The position numbers were made by a program, and so were the translations under genes. Shown piece after piece: positions 35,721 to 44,841 of a DNA stretch of 64,000 nucleotides (the first letter of the stretch is position 1; each line of letters opens with the position of its first letter). A model generated the notes under the pieces. It was not told the origin of the DNA, did not search any database, and saw nothing but the letters and a program-made list of their open reading frames with translations. Source of the stretch: Hoeflea ulvae (GTDB lineage: Bacteria; Pseudomonadota; Alphaproteobacteria; Rhizobiales; Rhizobiaceae); assembly GCF_026619435.1 (NCBI RefSeq), contig NZ_JAOVZQ010000001.1, positions 1,185,501-1,249,500 of the forward strand. Direction: 5' to 3'.

Positions 35721-37175
35721 ATGTCTCTGTCATCGGCGATCAGTACAGCACAGTCATCACTGTCGAATTATTCGACGCAGACGAGCCTGCTGTCGCGCAA
35801 TATTTCCAATGCGTCCAATCCCGATTACTCCCGGCGCAGCGCGTCGCTGGCCACCTCTTCGGCCGGCGCCCAGGTGGTCAGCATCCAGCGGGCCCAGGAC
35901 CAGATACTGCTGGAAAAAACCGTTTCCAGCACCGCCACCGCCAGTGGCCAGAACGCTTTGCTCGATGGCCTTGCCAATCTCAAGGACATCATGGGCGGCA
36001 ACGACTACGAAAGCGCCCCGGCCACCCTTATCTCCTCGATGCGCGACACGCTCGCCACCTATGCTGCAAAGCCGGGTGAAAGCACGCTGGCGCAAACCGC
36101 AGTGGCCGATGCCACCACGGTGGCCCTCGGGCTGCGCGATGCCTCTGCCGCGGTGCAGAATGTCCGGCTCGGGGCAGATCAGGAAATCGGCCGTCAGGTC
36201 CACACCCTCAATGAACTGCTGTCTCAGTTCGAGGAAGCCAACACCAATGTCTATCGCGGCACCCAGCTCGGCAAGGATGTCAGTGCCGATCTGGACCAGC
36301 GCGATTCGGTCCTCAAGAAGATTTCCGAAATCATAGGGGTCACCTCGGTCACCCGCTCCGGCAACGATGTCGCGCTGTACACCAATGACGGCACCACGCT
36401 GTTCGAAACGGTGGCGCGCCCGGTAACCTTCGAAGCTTCGCCCGGATTTGCTGCCGGCATCGAAGGCAATGCCATCTATGTCGACGGCGTGCCGCTGGCA
36501 GCAGGGCAGGGGGCCACCACCACGGCGCGCGGTTCGCTGCAGGGCCTGATGCAGATCCGCGATGAATATGCGCCGGCGCTGCAGAGCCAGCTTGACGAGA
36601 TTGCCCGCGCCCTGGTTGTCACCTTTGCCGAGAAAGACCAGTCCGGCGGTCTGCCCGATCAGCCGGGACTGTTCACATGGTCCGGCGGCACCATGCCCGG
36701 CGGAACCATGGTGCCCGGCATCGCCGCTACAATCAAAGTCAATCCGGCACTGGTGCCCTCGGCTGGCGGCAATCCGCAATTGCTGCGCGATGGCGGGATC
36801 AATGGCGCCGCCTATATCGCCAACACCACGGGCGCTGCCGGCTTTACCTCCCAGCTCGATGCCTATGTGGTCGCGCTCGGCACGCCGATGACGTTCGACG
36901 CCGCCGCCGGGCTCGACACCAGCGCCAGCGTTCTGGATTTTGCCGCCGATTCCGTCGGCTGGCTCGAGCTCAACCGCAGCGAGGCCAGCGCCGCCTCGGA
37001 AACCCGCGAAGCGACCCGGTTCAGGGCCGTCGAGGCGCATTCCAACGCCACCGGTGTGTCGCTGGATGAAGAAATGTCGATGCTGCTCGAGCTTGAACAG
37101 TCCTACAAGGCGTCCGCACGCATCATTTCGGTCGTCGATGAAATGCTTCGCTCCCTGCTGGCAGCGGTAGGATAG
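35721..37175 (+). CDS. flgK: FlgK, hook-filament junction protein 1
   Basis: Junction protein of 484 residues. The N-terminal part (LLSRNISNASNPDYSRRSAS) and the C-terminal part (LDEEMSMLLELEQSYKASAR) carry the axial-protein helices. It is shorter than enteric FlgK (about 550), as in other rhizobia. GGGAGGTAGAAGG precedes ATG 35721. flgL follows 4 bases after the stop. Confidence 0.93.
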   Translation: MSLSSAISTAQSSLSNYSTQTSLLSRNISNASNPDYSRRSASLATSSAGAQVVSIQRAQDQILLEKTVSSTATASGQNALLDGLANLKDIMGGNDYESAPATLISSMRDTLATYAAKPGESTLAQTAVADATTVALGLRDASAAVQNVRLGADQEIGRQVHTLNELLSQFEEANTNVYRGTQLGKDVSADLDQRDSVLKKISEIIGVTSVTRSGNDVALYTNDGTTLFETVARPVTFEASPGFAAGIEGNAIYVDGVPLAAGQGATTTARGSLQGLMQIRDEYAPALQSQLDEIARALVVTFAEKDQSGGLPDQPGLFTWSGGTMPGGTMVPGIAATIKVNPALVPSAGGNPQLLRDGGINGAAYIANTTGAAGFTSQLDAYVVALGTPMTFDAAAGLDTSASVLDFAADSVGWLELNRSEASAASETREATRFRAVEAHSNATGVSLDEEMSMLLELEQSYKASARIISVVDEMLRSLLAAVG

Positions 37176-37179
37176 GATC

Positions 37180-38232
37180 ATGAAAACCAGTTTCATTTCC
37201 AACCAGGCCATGCAGAACGCGATGCGATTGACCATCAGTCGCGGCCAGAACGAAGTGCAGAAGCTGCAGACCGAGATCGTCACCGGCCGCCATGCCGATG
37301 TCGGTCTGGCGCTCGGCGCGCGCACCTCCAACAGCGTCACGCTCAACCACAATGTCGAACGTCTCAAGGGCGTGCAGGATTCCAACTCGCTGGTGACCCA
37401 GCGGCTGTCCGCATCCCAGTTGGCCCTCGACCTGATGGCCGACAGCGCGCAGCAGATGCTCGAGGCGTTTATCTCTGTCAACGGCGCCGACGATGCCGAC
37501 CGGCTGGCCATTGCCCGCCGCGATGTCGAGGCCTCGCTGGGCTCTTTCACGGTGGCTGCCAACACCTCGTCAAACGGCGAATATCTGTTCTCCGGCATCA
37601 ATTCGAGCCAGAAGCCGCTTGATGATTATTTTGGCCCGGGGTCCCCTGCAAAGGCAGCCTTCGACACCACCTTCTCGACCCATTTCGGCTTCACCCAGAG
37701 CGACCCGCAGGTCGCAAACATCTCCGTCGCCGACATGGATGATTTCATCACCAATGTTCTCGAGCCCGCCTTCAGCGGCGCCGACTGGAACAGCAATTGG
37801 TCAAGCGCCTCCGACACCAACATGTCGAGCCGCATCCTCGACAACGAGGTGGTCGATTCAGGCACCAATGCGAATTCGGCCGGCATGCGCAACTTTGCGC
37901 TGGCTGCAGTGATCGGGCTGGAACTTCTCGCGGCGCCGATTTCCAGCGAGGTGCGCGTTGCGCTCAATGCCGGGGCGATCGAATATGCCGGGCAGGCGGT
38001 GACCGGAATCGACAACCAGCGCAGCACGCTCGGCCTCTCCGAAAACCGGGTGACCAAGGCCAATGTTTCGCTGCAGTCCCAAATCGAGATTCTCACCCTG
38101 CATCTGGGCGATATCGAGGGTGTGGACGCCTATGAAGCGTCCACACGCATGCAAACTCTGCTGACACAGGTCGAGACGTCCTACACGCTCACGGCTCGTA
38201 TCCAACAATTAAGTCTTATGAATTACCTGTAA
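37180..38232 (+). CDS. flgL: FlgL, hook-filament junction protein 3
   Basis: Second junction protein, 350 residues, with flagellin-like N- and C-terminal helices (MRLTISRGQNEVQKLQTEIV at the start and MQTLLTQVETSYTLTARIQQ at the end). It bridges FlgK and the filament. It is placed between flgK and flaF. No hook-cap gene (fliD) is seen in the window, which is normal for this group. Confidence 0.92.
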   Translation: MKTSFISNQAMQNAMRLTISRGQNEVQKLQTEIVTGRHADVGLALGARTSNSVTLNHNVERLKGVQDSNSLVTQRLSASQLALDLMADSAQQMLEAFISVNGADDADRLAIARRDVEASLGSFTVAANTSSNGEYLFSGINSSQKPLDDYFGPGSPAKAAFDTTFSTHFGFTQSDPQVANISVADMDDFITNVLEPAFSGADWNSNWSSASDTNMSSRILDNEVVDSGTNANSAGMRNFALAAVIGLELLAAPISSEVRVALNAGAIEYAGQAVTGIDNQRSTLGLSENRVTKANVSLQSQIEILTLHLGDIEGVDAYEASTRMQTLLTQVETSYTLTARIQQLSLMNYL

Positions 38233-38284
38233 CCGTGTCTCCCGGAGTTGCCGGGCAAAATGGACAAACATGAAGGGCGTCTGA

Positions 38285-38632
38285 ATGTACCAGTTTTCCT
38301 ATGCGGATGTTCAGGAGGATGGTGTTGCCGAAGCGCGCGAACGCGAGCGCGAAGCGATCAATCATTCCATTACCCTGTTGACTGCAGCCAAAGCCAATGG
38401 CCTCGAATCCCGCGATGCAATCGAAGCGGTCTACTTCGTCAGCCGGCTTTGGGTTCGATTTGTCGAGGACCTCGCGGCGCCTGACAACGAATTGGCCGAA
38501 GAGCTTCGCGCGAACCTCATCTCCATAGGGATTTGGGTCATCAAGGAAGCCGAACGCATCCGGATGCGCCAGTCGGACAATTTCCAGGGCATCATCGACA
38601 TCTCGATCATCATCAGGGACGGGCTGAAATGA
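38285..38632 (+). CDS. flaF: FlaF, flagellin synthesis regulator
   Basis: FlaF works against or with FlbT in controlling flagellin synthesis and secretion in Caulobacter and relatives. The 115-residue helical protein begins [20 protein letters not shown] and has the conserved LITAAKANG-type segment ([19 protein letters not shown]). The stop overlaps the flbT start (ATGA). It has no membrane segment or signal. Confidence 0.88.
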   Translation: MYQFSYADVQEDGVAEAREREREAINHSITLLTAAKANGLESRDAIEAVYFVSRLWVRFVEDLAAPDNELAEELRANLISIGIWVIKEAERIRMRQSDNFQGIIDISIIIRDGLK

Positions 38633-39078
38633 AAAGTTCACTTCGCATTTCGCTCAAGGCCGGCGAACGCATCTTCATCAACGGAGCCGTGCTTCGGGTC
38701 GATCGCAAGGTCGCGCTGGAATTTCTCAACGACGTGACGTTCCTGCTGGAAAACCACGTGCTGCAGCCTGAGCAGGCGACAACGCCGCTCAAGCAGCTCT
38801 ATTTCATCGTTCAGATGATGCTGATCAACCCCGAAGGCGCCGAGCAGTCGATGGGCATGTTCCGCAAGTCCGTGGTCATGCTACTGACCTGCTTCAAGGA
38901 CGAGGAAGTGCTGGTCGAACTCAAGCACATCGACGGCATGGTCACCCAGGGCCGCGCCTTCGAGGCGCTCAAGGCGATCCGAGCGCTTTACCCGGTTGAA
39001 GAGCAGATCATCAACTCGTCGGCGATGCCTGCCGGCGTCATCGACAAGATTCGCAAGGAGCTGGCCCCATGGTCGTAG
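38629..39078 (+). CDS. flbT: FlbT, flagellin mRNA regulator
   Basis: In Caulobacter FlbT binds the 5' leader of flagellin mRNA and promotes its decay until the hook is finished; other alphaproteobacteria use it with varying sign. The 149-residue product has the family core ([19 protein letters not shown] and [16 protein letters not shown]). ATG 38629 overlaps flaF and is preferred over a longer frame from 38533. The four flagellin leaders at 22836-26717 carry conserved hairpins that are plausible targets. Its stop overlaps flgD by 10 bases. Confidence 0.9.
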   Translation: MKSSLRISLKAGERIFINGAVLRVDRKVALEFLNDVTFLLENHVLQPEQATTPLKQLYFIVQMMLINPEGAEQSMGMFRKSVVMLLTCFKDEEVLVELKHIDGMVTQGRAFEALKAIRALYPVEEQIINSSAMPAGVIDKIRKELAPWS

Positions 39079-39473
39079 ATACAGTATCCGCCGCCGCTTC
39101 CGCCACCGGCACTTCGGCCGCGGACAACGCCTCCAAGAAGAGCGCGCTCGATTATGACACCTTCCTGACGCTGCTGGTTCAGCAGATGAAGAGCCAGGAC
39201 CCGACCGATCCGATGGATGCGACCGACCAGATCGCCCAGCTCGCCACCTTCAGCCAGGTGGAACAGACGATCCAGACCAATAAGAACTTGGAAATGCTGC
39301 TGCAATCCTCGACGCTGAACCAGGCCGGATCGATCATCGGCCGCACCATCACCAATGCCGACGCCTCCATCACCGGCACCATTGAGCAGGTCAAGGTCTA
39401 TTCCGACGGCCTGGTGGCAGTGCTTCAGAACGGCAGCCAGGTTGTGGTCGGCGCGGGCGTGACGATCCAGTAA
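39069..39473 (+). CDS. flgD: FlgD, hook cap / hook assembly scaffold
   Basis: FlgD caps the growing hook. At 134 residues this is the short rhizobial form, essentially the N-terminal conserved domain ([20 protein letters not shown] and [20 protein letters not shown]) with only part of the C-terminal domain found in enteric FlgD (about 230). It lies between flbT and fliQ in the same operon. Confidence 0.9.
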   Translation: MVVDTVSAAASATGTSAADNASKKSALDYDTFLTLLVQQMKSQDPTDPMDATDQIAQLATFSQVEQTIQTNKNLEMLLQSSTLNQAGSIIGRTITNADASITGTIEQVKVYSDGLVAVLQNGSQVVVGAGVTIQ

Positions 39474-39474
39474 G

Positions 39475-39741
39475 ATGAATGAAGCCGACGCGCTAGATAT
39501 CGTCCAGACCATGATCTGGACCGTGCTGATCTGCTCGGGTCCGGCGGTCTTCGTGGCTATGTTTGTCGGGGTCGGCATCGCCTTCGTTCAGGCCTTGACC
39601 CAGGTTCAGGAAATCACCCTGACCTTCGTCCCCAAGATCGTCGCCATCCTGGTCACGGTCGCCATTTCAGCGCCCTTCGTCGGCGCCCAGATCTCGACCT
39701 TCACCAACATCGTCTTCCAGCGCATCGAAACCGGTTTCTGA
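39475..39741 (+). CDS. fliQ: FliQ, flagellar export gate protein
   Basis: Small gate subunit of 88 residues with two membrane helices (about 17-37 and 52-72). Family motifs include GVGIAFVQALTQVQE and LTFVPKIVAILV. It begins one base after the flgD stop and ends the flgE operon; flhA follows behind its own promoter element. Confidence 0.95.
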   Translation: MNEADALDIVQTMIWTVLICSGPAVFVAMFVGVGIAFVQALTQVQEITLTFVPKIVAILVTVAISAPFVGAQISTFTNIVFQRIETGF

Positions 39742-39828
39742 TCCTTTTCGGGCCGTACCGCGGTTGGCCGGCACGATCGTTCGCACCGGCTCGCCGGGGC
39801 GCGCGGATCCCCCCGCGTTTCTGACACT

Positions 39829-39853
39829 TTCGCACAAGCTTCACCGGCTAGGG
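39829..39853 (+). promoter_or_regulatory. Shared flagellar promoter element upstream of flhA
   Basis: TTCGCACAAG, 10 bases, then TAGGG, 58 bases before ATG 39912. With the copy before fliF it shares more than the consensus: both read ACTTTCG on the left and CCGGCTAGGGTCG on the right. Confidence 0.7.
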
Positions 39854-39911
39854 TCGGCGTGACCAATTGCGCGGGCATGATGCCGGCGCCGTGATCCGGA
39901 GCTTCGCATAT

Positions 39912-41999
39912 ATGGCCGATCCGCAGGCGCTGGCGATACAAAAGTCCGCTTTCCAGGGCAAGGACATGGGCTTTGCCTTCGGCATTGTCGTCATTCTGTC
40001 CATTCTGTTCCTGCCGATTCCGGCCTTTCTGATCGATATCGGCCTGGCGTTTTCGATCGCCTTCTCGGTGCTCATCCTGATGGTGGCATTGTGGATCCAG
40101 CGGCCGCTCGATTTCTCCTCTTTTCCCACCATTCTCCTCATCGCCACGATGATGCGGTTGTCGCTCAATATCGCGACCACCCGCGTCATCCTGTCCGAAG
40201 GCCATCTCGGCTCGGATGCGGCCGGTCAGGTGATCGGCGGGTTCTCGCAGATGGTCATGTCCGGCGACTTCGTCATCGGCCTGATCGTCTTTCTGATTCT
40301 GGTCACGGTGAACTTCATCGTCATCACCAAGGGCGCCACCCGCATCGCCGAAGTCGGCGCCCGATTCACGCTCGATGCCATTCCGGGCAAGCAAATGGCC
40401 ATCGATGCCGACCTTTCTGCCGGTATGATTAACGAAAAGCAGGCGCATGACCGGCGCAAGGAGCTGGAGATGGAAAGTTCCTTCTTCGGATCCATGGATG
40501 GCGCCTCCAAATTCGTGCGCGGCGACGCCATCGCCGGCCTGCTGATCACCGGCATCAACATGTTCGGCGGAATCGTCATCGGCTATGCCCGTCACGACAT
40601 GCAGATCGGCGAAGCCGCGGACGTGTTTGTCCGGCTTTCGGTCGGCGACGGACTGGTCAGCCAGATCCCCGCGCTGATCGTGTCGCTCGCCGCCGGCCTG
40701 CTGGTCTCCCGCGGCGGCCAGCTCGGCTCGACCGATGAAGCGGTGATCGATCAGCTCGGCGGCTATCCGCGTGCGCTGTTTGCGGCTTCAGGCCTGCTGT
40801 TCCTGCTGGCGGTGATGCCGGGCCTGCCGTTCCTGCCCTTCATGCTGCTCGGCTCCGGCCTCGCATTCGGAAGCTGGATCATCCCGCGGCAGCGCGACCA
40901 GAAGGCCCGCGACGAGGCCCAGGAGATCCACCGCAGCCAGCAGGACGAAAAGGACAAGGAAAAGGATTCGGTCAAGTCGATCCTGAAGACCGCCGAAATC
41001 GAGTTGGTGCTGGGCAAGCAGGTCGCCACCAAGCTGCTCGGCTCGCACGAGGAACTGGCCTTCCGCGTCTCCAAGATGCGCAAGAAATTCGCCACCCAAT
41101 ACGGTTTCGTCGTGCCCGAGATCAAGGTCTCCGACGACATCTCGATCAAGGACAAGAGCTACCAGATCCGCATTCACGGCACCACGGTTGCCGCCAATGA
41201 CCTCAGGGTCGGCGAGCTTCTGGTGGTGCTGCAGGGCAAGCGCCGGCCGTCGCTGCCGGGCGACGAGATCCGCGAACCGGCCTTCGGCCTGCCAGCGCTG
41301 TCGATCCCGGAAAGCTTTGCCGAAGATCTCAAGCGCGAGGGCTTCCAGCCGATCGACAATGTCTCGGTGGTGCTGACCCATCTCTCCGAGGTGATCCGCA
41401 ACAACCTGCCGCAATTGCTGTCCTACAAGGACATGAAGATCCTCATCGACCGGCTCGATCCGGAATACCGCAAGCTGGCCGACGAGATCTGCACATCGCA
41501 CATGTCCTATTCCGGCTTCCAGGCCGTGCTCAAGCTGCTGCTTGCCGAACGCGTCTCGATCCGCAATCTGCATCTCATTCTCGAGGCCGTCGCCGAGCTC
41601 GCGCCGCACGTGCGCAAGACCGAGCAGATCGTCGAACATGTCCGCATCCGCATGGCCCAGCAGCTCTGCGGCGACATCGCCCGCAATGGCCAGCTCAATG
41701 TGCTCAGGCTGGGCAGCCGCTGGGACCTGGCCTTCCACCAGGCGCTCAAACGCGATCCCAAGGGCGAGGTCATCGAATTCGACATCGACCCGCGCATGCT
41801 CGAGGAGTTTTCCGAAGAGGCCACCAAGGTGATCCGCGAGCACATGGACAAGGGCGTGCCCTTCGTGCTCGTCACCTCTCCGGATTCGCGCCCCTATGTG
41901 CGCATGATCATCGAGCGGATCTTCGCCACCCTGCCGGTGCTGTCCCATGTGGAAATCGCGAGGGGCATCGAGATCAAGCTACTCGGCTCGATCTCGTGA
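39912..41999 (+). CDS. flhA: FlhA, flagellar export gate platform protein
   Basis: FlhA forms the nonameric export ring and proton channel. The 695-residue protein has an N-terminal membrane domain of about eight helices with the conserved loop [19 protein letters not shown], then a large cytoplasmic docking domain for chaperone-substrate complexes. ATG 39912 is preferred over ATG 39867: the 15 extra residues are not family-like and would start just beyond the promoter element. The stop overlaps the fliR start (GTGA). Confidence 0.95.
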   Translation: MADPQALAIQKSAFQGKDMGFAFGIVVILSILFLPIPAFLIDIGLAFSIAFSVLILMVALWIQRPLDFSSFPTILLIATMMRLSLNIATTRVILSEGHLGSDAAGQVIGGFSQMVMSGDFVIGLIVFLILVTVNFIVITKGATRIAEVGARFTLDAIPGKQMAIDADLSAGMINEKQAHDRRKELEMESSFFGSMDGASKFVRGDAIAGLLITGINMFGGIVIGYARHDMQIGEAADVFVRLSVGDGLVSQIPALIVSLAAGLLVSRGGQLGSTDEAVIDQLGGYPRALFAASGLLFLLAVMPGLPFLPFMLLGSGLAFGSWIIPRQRDQKARDEAQEIHRSQQDEKDKEKDSVKSILKTAEIELVLGKQVATKLLGSHEELAFRVSKMRKKFATQYGFVVPEIKVSDDISIKDKSYQIRIHGTTVAANDLRVGELLVVLQGKRRPSLPGDEIREPAFGLPALSIPESFAEDLKREGFQPIDNVSVVLTHLSEVIRNNLPQLLSYKDMKILIDRLDPEYRKLADEICTSHMSYSGFQAVLKLLLAERVSIRNLHLILEAVAELAPHVRKTEQIVEHVRIRMAQQLCGDIARNGQLNVLRLGSRWDLAFHQALKRDPKGEVIEFDIDPRMLEEFSEEATKVIREHMDKGVPFVLVTSPDSRPYVRMIIERIFATLPVLSHVEIARGIEIKLLGSIS

Positions 42000-42751
42000 T
42001 CGAGGATCCCGAGGGCACGGTCCTGGCGCTGTTTGCCACCTTCTGTCGGATCGGCGGCTGTTTCATGGTGCTGCCGGGTTTTGCCAGCTTCCGGGTTCCC
42101 ATGCAGTTCCGCCTGCTGCTCGCCGCCGCCATCTCGATGGCGCTGCTGCCGATCCTGTGGGACACGGTCTATCCCCGGGTCCAGGGCGGCGACAGCGTCT
42201 ACATTCTCCTGGTCGGCGCGGAACTGCTGATCGGCGTCACCCTTGGCCTGATCGCGCGCTACATTGTGCTGGCGCTGCAATTTGCCGGCACCGCCATCTC
42301 CATGGCGATCGGCTTCAACGCCGCACCGGCAAACGGCATCCTCGAGAATGAACCGGAGGGCCATGTCACCGCGGTGATCACCGTGACGGCGCTGATGGTG
42401 CTGTTTCTCGGCGATTTCCACCATCTGGTGATCACCTCGCTGGTCCGGTCCTATTCCTTCATGCCGATGGATTCCGGCTTCGAGGCCCGTATGGCGCTGA
42501 TGACCCTGACCGACACCCTCAACGGCGCCTTCATGCTGGTGCTCCGGCTGGCCAGCCCCTTCCTCGTCTATGGCCTGATCTTCAATCTGTCGATCGGCAT
42601 GGTCAACAAGCTGGCGCCGCAGATCCCGGTCTATTTCATCTCGATTCCGTTCATCCTGTTTGGCGGGCTGGTGCTGTTCTTCTTCGGCTCCACCACCTTC
42701 TTCTCGCTTTTCCTTGCCGGCTTCGAGCCGCTGTTTACCGGGTTGCCCTGA
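41996..42751 (+). CDS. fliR: FliR, flagellar export gate protein
   Basis: Export gate subunit of 251 residues with about six membrane helices and conserved stretches ([16 protein letters not shown] and [16 protein letters not shown]). It starts with GTG overlapping the flhA stop and is followed after one base by the fliJ-like gene, so the three form one transcription unit. Confidence 0.94.
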   Translation: MIEDPEGTVLALFATFCRIGGCFMVLPGFASFRVPMQFRLLLAAAISMALLPILWDTVYPRVQGGDSVYILLVGAELLIGVTLGLIARYIVLALQFAGTAISMAIGFNAAPANGILENEPEGHVTAVITVTALMVLFLGDFHHLVITSLVRSYSFMPMDSGFEARMALMTLTDTLNGAFMLVLRLASPFLVYGLIFNLSIGMVNKLAPQIPVYFISIPFILFGGLVLFFFGSTTFFSLFLAGFEPLFTGLP

Positions 42752-42752
42752 T

Positions 42753-43151
42753 ATGGCCGGATCACGTGCAGACAAGCTTGCCCGCCTCGTCCGGGTCCAG
42801 CGCCAGATCGAGCGGATGACCGAAAGCGAGCTGTCGCTGACATTGCGGGCGCAGGTCGTCACCGAGGAGACCCAGGCCGCTCTGGTCGACGCGGTCGGTT
42901 CCTTCGACCCGGTCCATGCCGCCATGTCGCATCAATATGCGCTGCGGTTCCAGCGGCTTTCTGCCCGCGCCCAGCAGCTCACCGGCGTCCGGGCGATGCA
43001 GGAGCGGCGGATGCTGACCGAAAAGACCAAGGCCGACCGCCTCGCCGATCAGGCGGCGGAGGCGGCCGAAGACGAGGACCGCATTGCCGAGGACGAGGCC
43101 CTGCTCGACCTGATCGAAGCCTCGCTCGGCGCCAGGGCGTCATCCTATTGA
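42753..43151 (+). CDS. Small coiled-coil flagellar protein (FliJ-like, tentative)
   Basis: A 132-residue, highly charged, almost wholly helical protein (KLARLVRVQRQIERMTESEL, LTEKTKADRLADQAAEAAED) directly behind fliR. The size and coiled-coil character fit FliJ, the soluble export chaperone-escort that binds FliI, and no other FliJ is seen. Sequence alone does not prove it. ATG 42753 is used; an upstream in-frame start at 42660 would lie inside fliR. Confidence 0.55.
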   Translation: MAGSRADKLARLVRVQRQIERMTESELSLTLRAQVVTEETQAALVDAVGSFDPVHAAMSHQYALRFQRLSARAQQLTGVRAMQERRMLTEKTKADRLADQAAEAAEDEDRIAEDEALLDLIEASLGARASSY

Positions 43152-43264
43152 ACGATCGCAACGCTGCTTTCCGCGGCCCGCGCTGACCGGCACAAGGCCA
43201 GCGTAAGCTTCATCAGCCACAATGGTGGCGATCATTTCCGGTCAGGCGTTACGAGGGAAGCTCT

Positions 43265-43840
43265 TTGTCCATACAAACGGCAACCGATCTCATTCTGGAC
43301 GTGGTGAAGGCGGCCGATCCCGCCGTTGCCCGCCGGGCGGAATCCATGCTCGAAATGGCCTCCACCCGCAAATCGGCGCAGGACGCGGCAACCCCGGCCT
43401 TCCAGCGCCAGCTGCTGGCGTCTGCCGAACCCATGGCGGTCATGGTGAGCCAGGAGGAAGCGGACGCCGCAGTCGGCAAGAATGCCCAATCCTACGAGCG
43501 CTTCGAGGCCATGGTTCTGCAGAACTTCATCGGCAGCATGCTGCCCTCCGACAGCGAAGAGCTCTACGGCAAGGGCACCGCCGGCGAGATCTGGAAATCG
43601 ATGATGGCCGAGCAGCTCGGTGCGGTGCTGGCCAAGGGCGGCGGCATCGGCATTGCCGCGCGCATGCTGGCTGACCGCTTCACCCCCGGCCTGACGCCCG
43701 AATCCGCCGATGGTGTCGCCTCCAATGTTTCCAACCGCGCCACCAGCCTGGTCAATGAAGTTCAAAAGGACATCTTTGCGGATATTTCCGCAACCGGTGA
43801 GCCAGCCGATACACCCCAAGACTCCGGCCGGAGGGCCTAA
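43265..43840 (+). CDS. FlgJ-like rod-binding protein without muramidase domain
   Basis: A 191-residue protein whose middle (SYERFEAMVLQNFIGSMLPS, GTAGEIWKSMMAEQLGAVLA, IGIAARML) matches the FlgJ N-terminal rod-cap domain. The C-terminal peptidoglycan hydrolase of enteric FlgJ is missing, and the transglycosylase at 32777 may supply it. It starts at TTG 43265 with GAGGGAAG upstream. A CACAAG at about 43192 resembles the left arm of the shared promoter element, but no TA follows at the right distance. Confidence 0.75.
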   Translation: MSIQTATDLILDVVKAADPAVARRAESMLEMASTRKSAQDAATPAFQRQLLASAEPMAVMVSQEEADAAVGKNAQSYERFEAMVLQNFIGSMLPSDSEELYGKGTAGEIWKSMMAEQLGAVLAKGGGIGIAARMLADRFTPGLTPESADGVASNVSNRATSLVNEVQKDIFADISATGEPADTPQDSGRRA

Positions 43841-43845
43841 TCAAG

Positions 43846-44217
43846 ATGAGCGAACTCGCATCCCGTGATCACCGTGTCGAGAGCGTCCTGCTCCGCCTCG
43901 AAGCCATTATCGATACCGAAAATGCCGCCATCGGCTCGGATCCGAAATTCGATCTCAAACAGTCCAACGCCATCAAGAGCCGCTGTCTCTACGACATGAC
44001 CATGCTGTTCAAGGACATCAATCCCGACCGGCTCGACAAGGCCCATCTCGGCCATCTCAAGGCCGTCAAGGCCAAGCTCGACATCAACAGCCTCAAGGTC
44101 GGTGCGCACATGGAAGCGGTGCGCGGCATCACCGACATGATCAAGTCGACGGTCACCGAATCCGAAGCCGACGGCACCTATTCGGCCGACCAGTTCAGGG
44201 CCTATGATCTGTCATGA
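43846..44217 (+). CDS. Small helical protein, possible FlgN-type chaperone
   Basis: A 123-residue soluble helical protein (HRVESVLLRLEAIIDTENAA at the start; LGHLKAVKAKLDINSLKVGA later), five bases after the FlgJ-like gene. Size, helix content and place in a flagellar operon recall FlgN, the chaperone of FlgK/FlgL, which is otherwise missing here, but I do not recognise the sequence firmly. The stop overlaps the next start (ATGA). Confidence 0.5.
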   Translation: MSELASRDHRVESVLLRLEAIIDTENAAIGSDPKFDLKQSNAIKSRCLYDMTMLFKDINPDRLDKAHLGHLKAVKAKLDINSLKVGAHMEAVRGITDMIKSTVTESEADGTYSADQFRAYDLS

Positions 44218-44753
44218 TCAAACTGCTGGTCACCGGCGTCTGGATCACCGCCGTGGCGCTGGCGTCGGTCTATTTCTCGATCCAGTCCACCAACACCAAG
44301 GAAAGCGCCGAGCCCGAAGCCGACATGTTCGGCGGGCTCGAAACGATCCGTGGCGAAGTCACCTCGATTCCGGTGATCAGCGATGGAGCCGTGCAGGGCT
44401 ATTTCCTCACCCGGCTGTCCTACACGGTCGATACCGACAAGTCCGACCTGCTGACCATTCCGCTGCAGGTTCTGGTCATCGACGAGCTCTACAGCGCGCT
44501 CGTGGGCGAACAGCTCATCGATTTTCCCAGCCTGAGCAAATTCAATCTCGAAGCCTTTAAGGTGCATATCCGCGAAGCCCTCAACGCGCGGCTGGGCGAG
44601 ATGGTGTTTCACGACATCATCGTCGAACAGATCGATTTCCTGTCGAAATCCGATATCCGCTCGAACATGCGCGAGGGCCGCTTCACCATGAAGGCCGGCG
44701 AACCGATCGGCCAGGTCGATGCCGCACCGGAAGGCGCTTCGCCCGGCCACTGA
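44214..44753 (+). CDS. Membrane-anchored FliL-like protein
   Basis: A 179-residue protein with one N-terminal membrane helix (residues 3-22) and a periplasmic domain (GYFLTRLSYTVDTD, FKVHIREALNARLGEMVFHD, IIVEQIDFLSKSDIR). The order of an extended strand, an amphipathic helix and a C-terminal strand matches FliL, although the sequence is distant from the FliL at 21485. It ends the flagellar block. Function unknown; a basal-body or stator role is inferred. Confidence 0.5.
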   Translation: MIKLLVTGVWITAVALASVYFSIQSTNTKESAEPEADMFGGLETIRGEVTSIPVISDGAVQGYFLTRLSYTVDTDKSDLLTIPLQVLVIDELYSALVGEQLIDFPSLSKFNLEAFKVHIREALNARLGEMVFHDIIVEQIDFLSKSDIRSNMREGRFTMKAGEPIGQVDAAPEGASPGH

Positions 44754-44841
44754 ACCGAGCCTTGAGCGTGAGATTTCCAGACCTTCGACCGGATACCGCA
44801 AGCGTCCTGCCGGTTCTCGATTCCGCCTCACGCGGCCCGGA

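Noticed and set aside
43188-43212. Eighth copy of the shared flagellar element before the FlgJ-like gene
   Set aside because: CACAAG is present at about 43192, but the TA half is not at the 10-base spacing found in the other seven.
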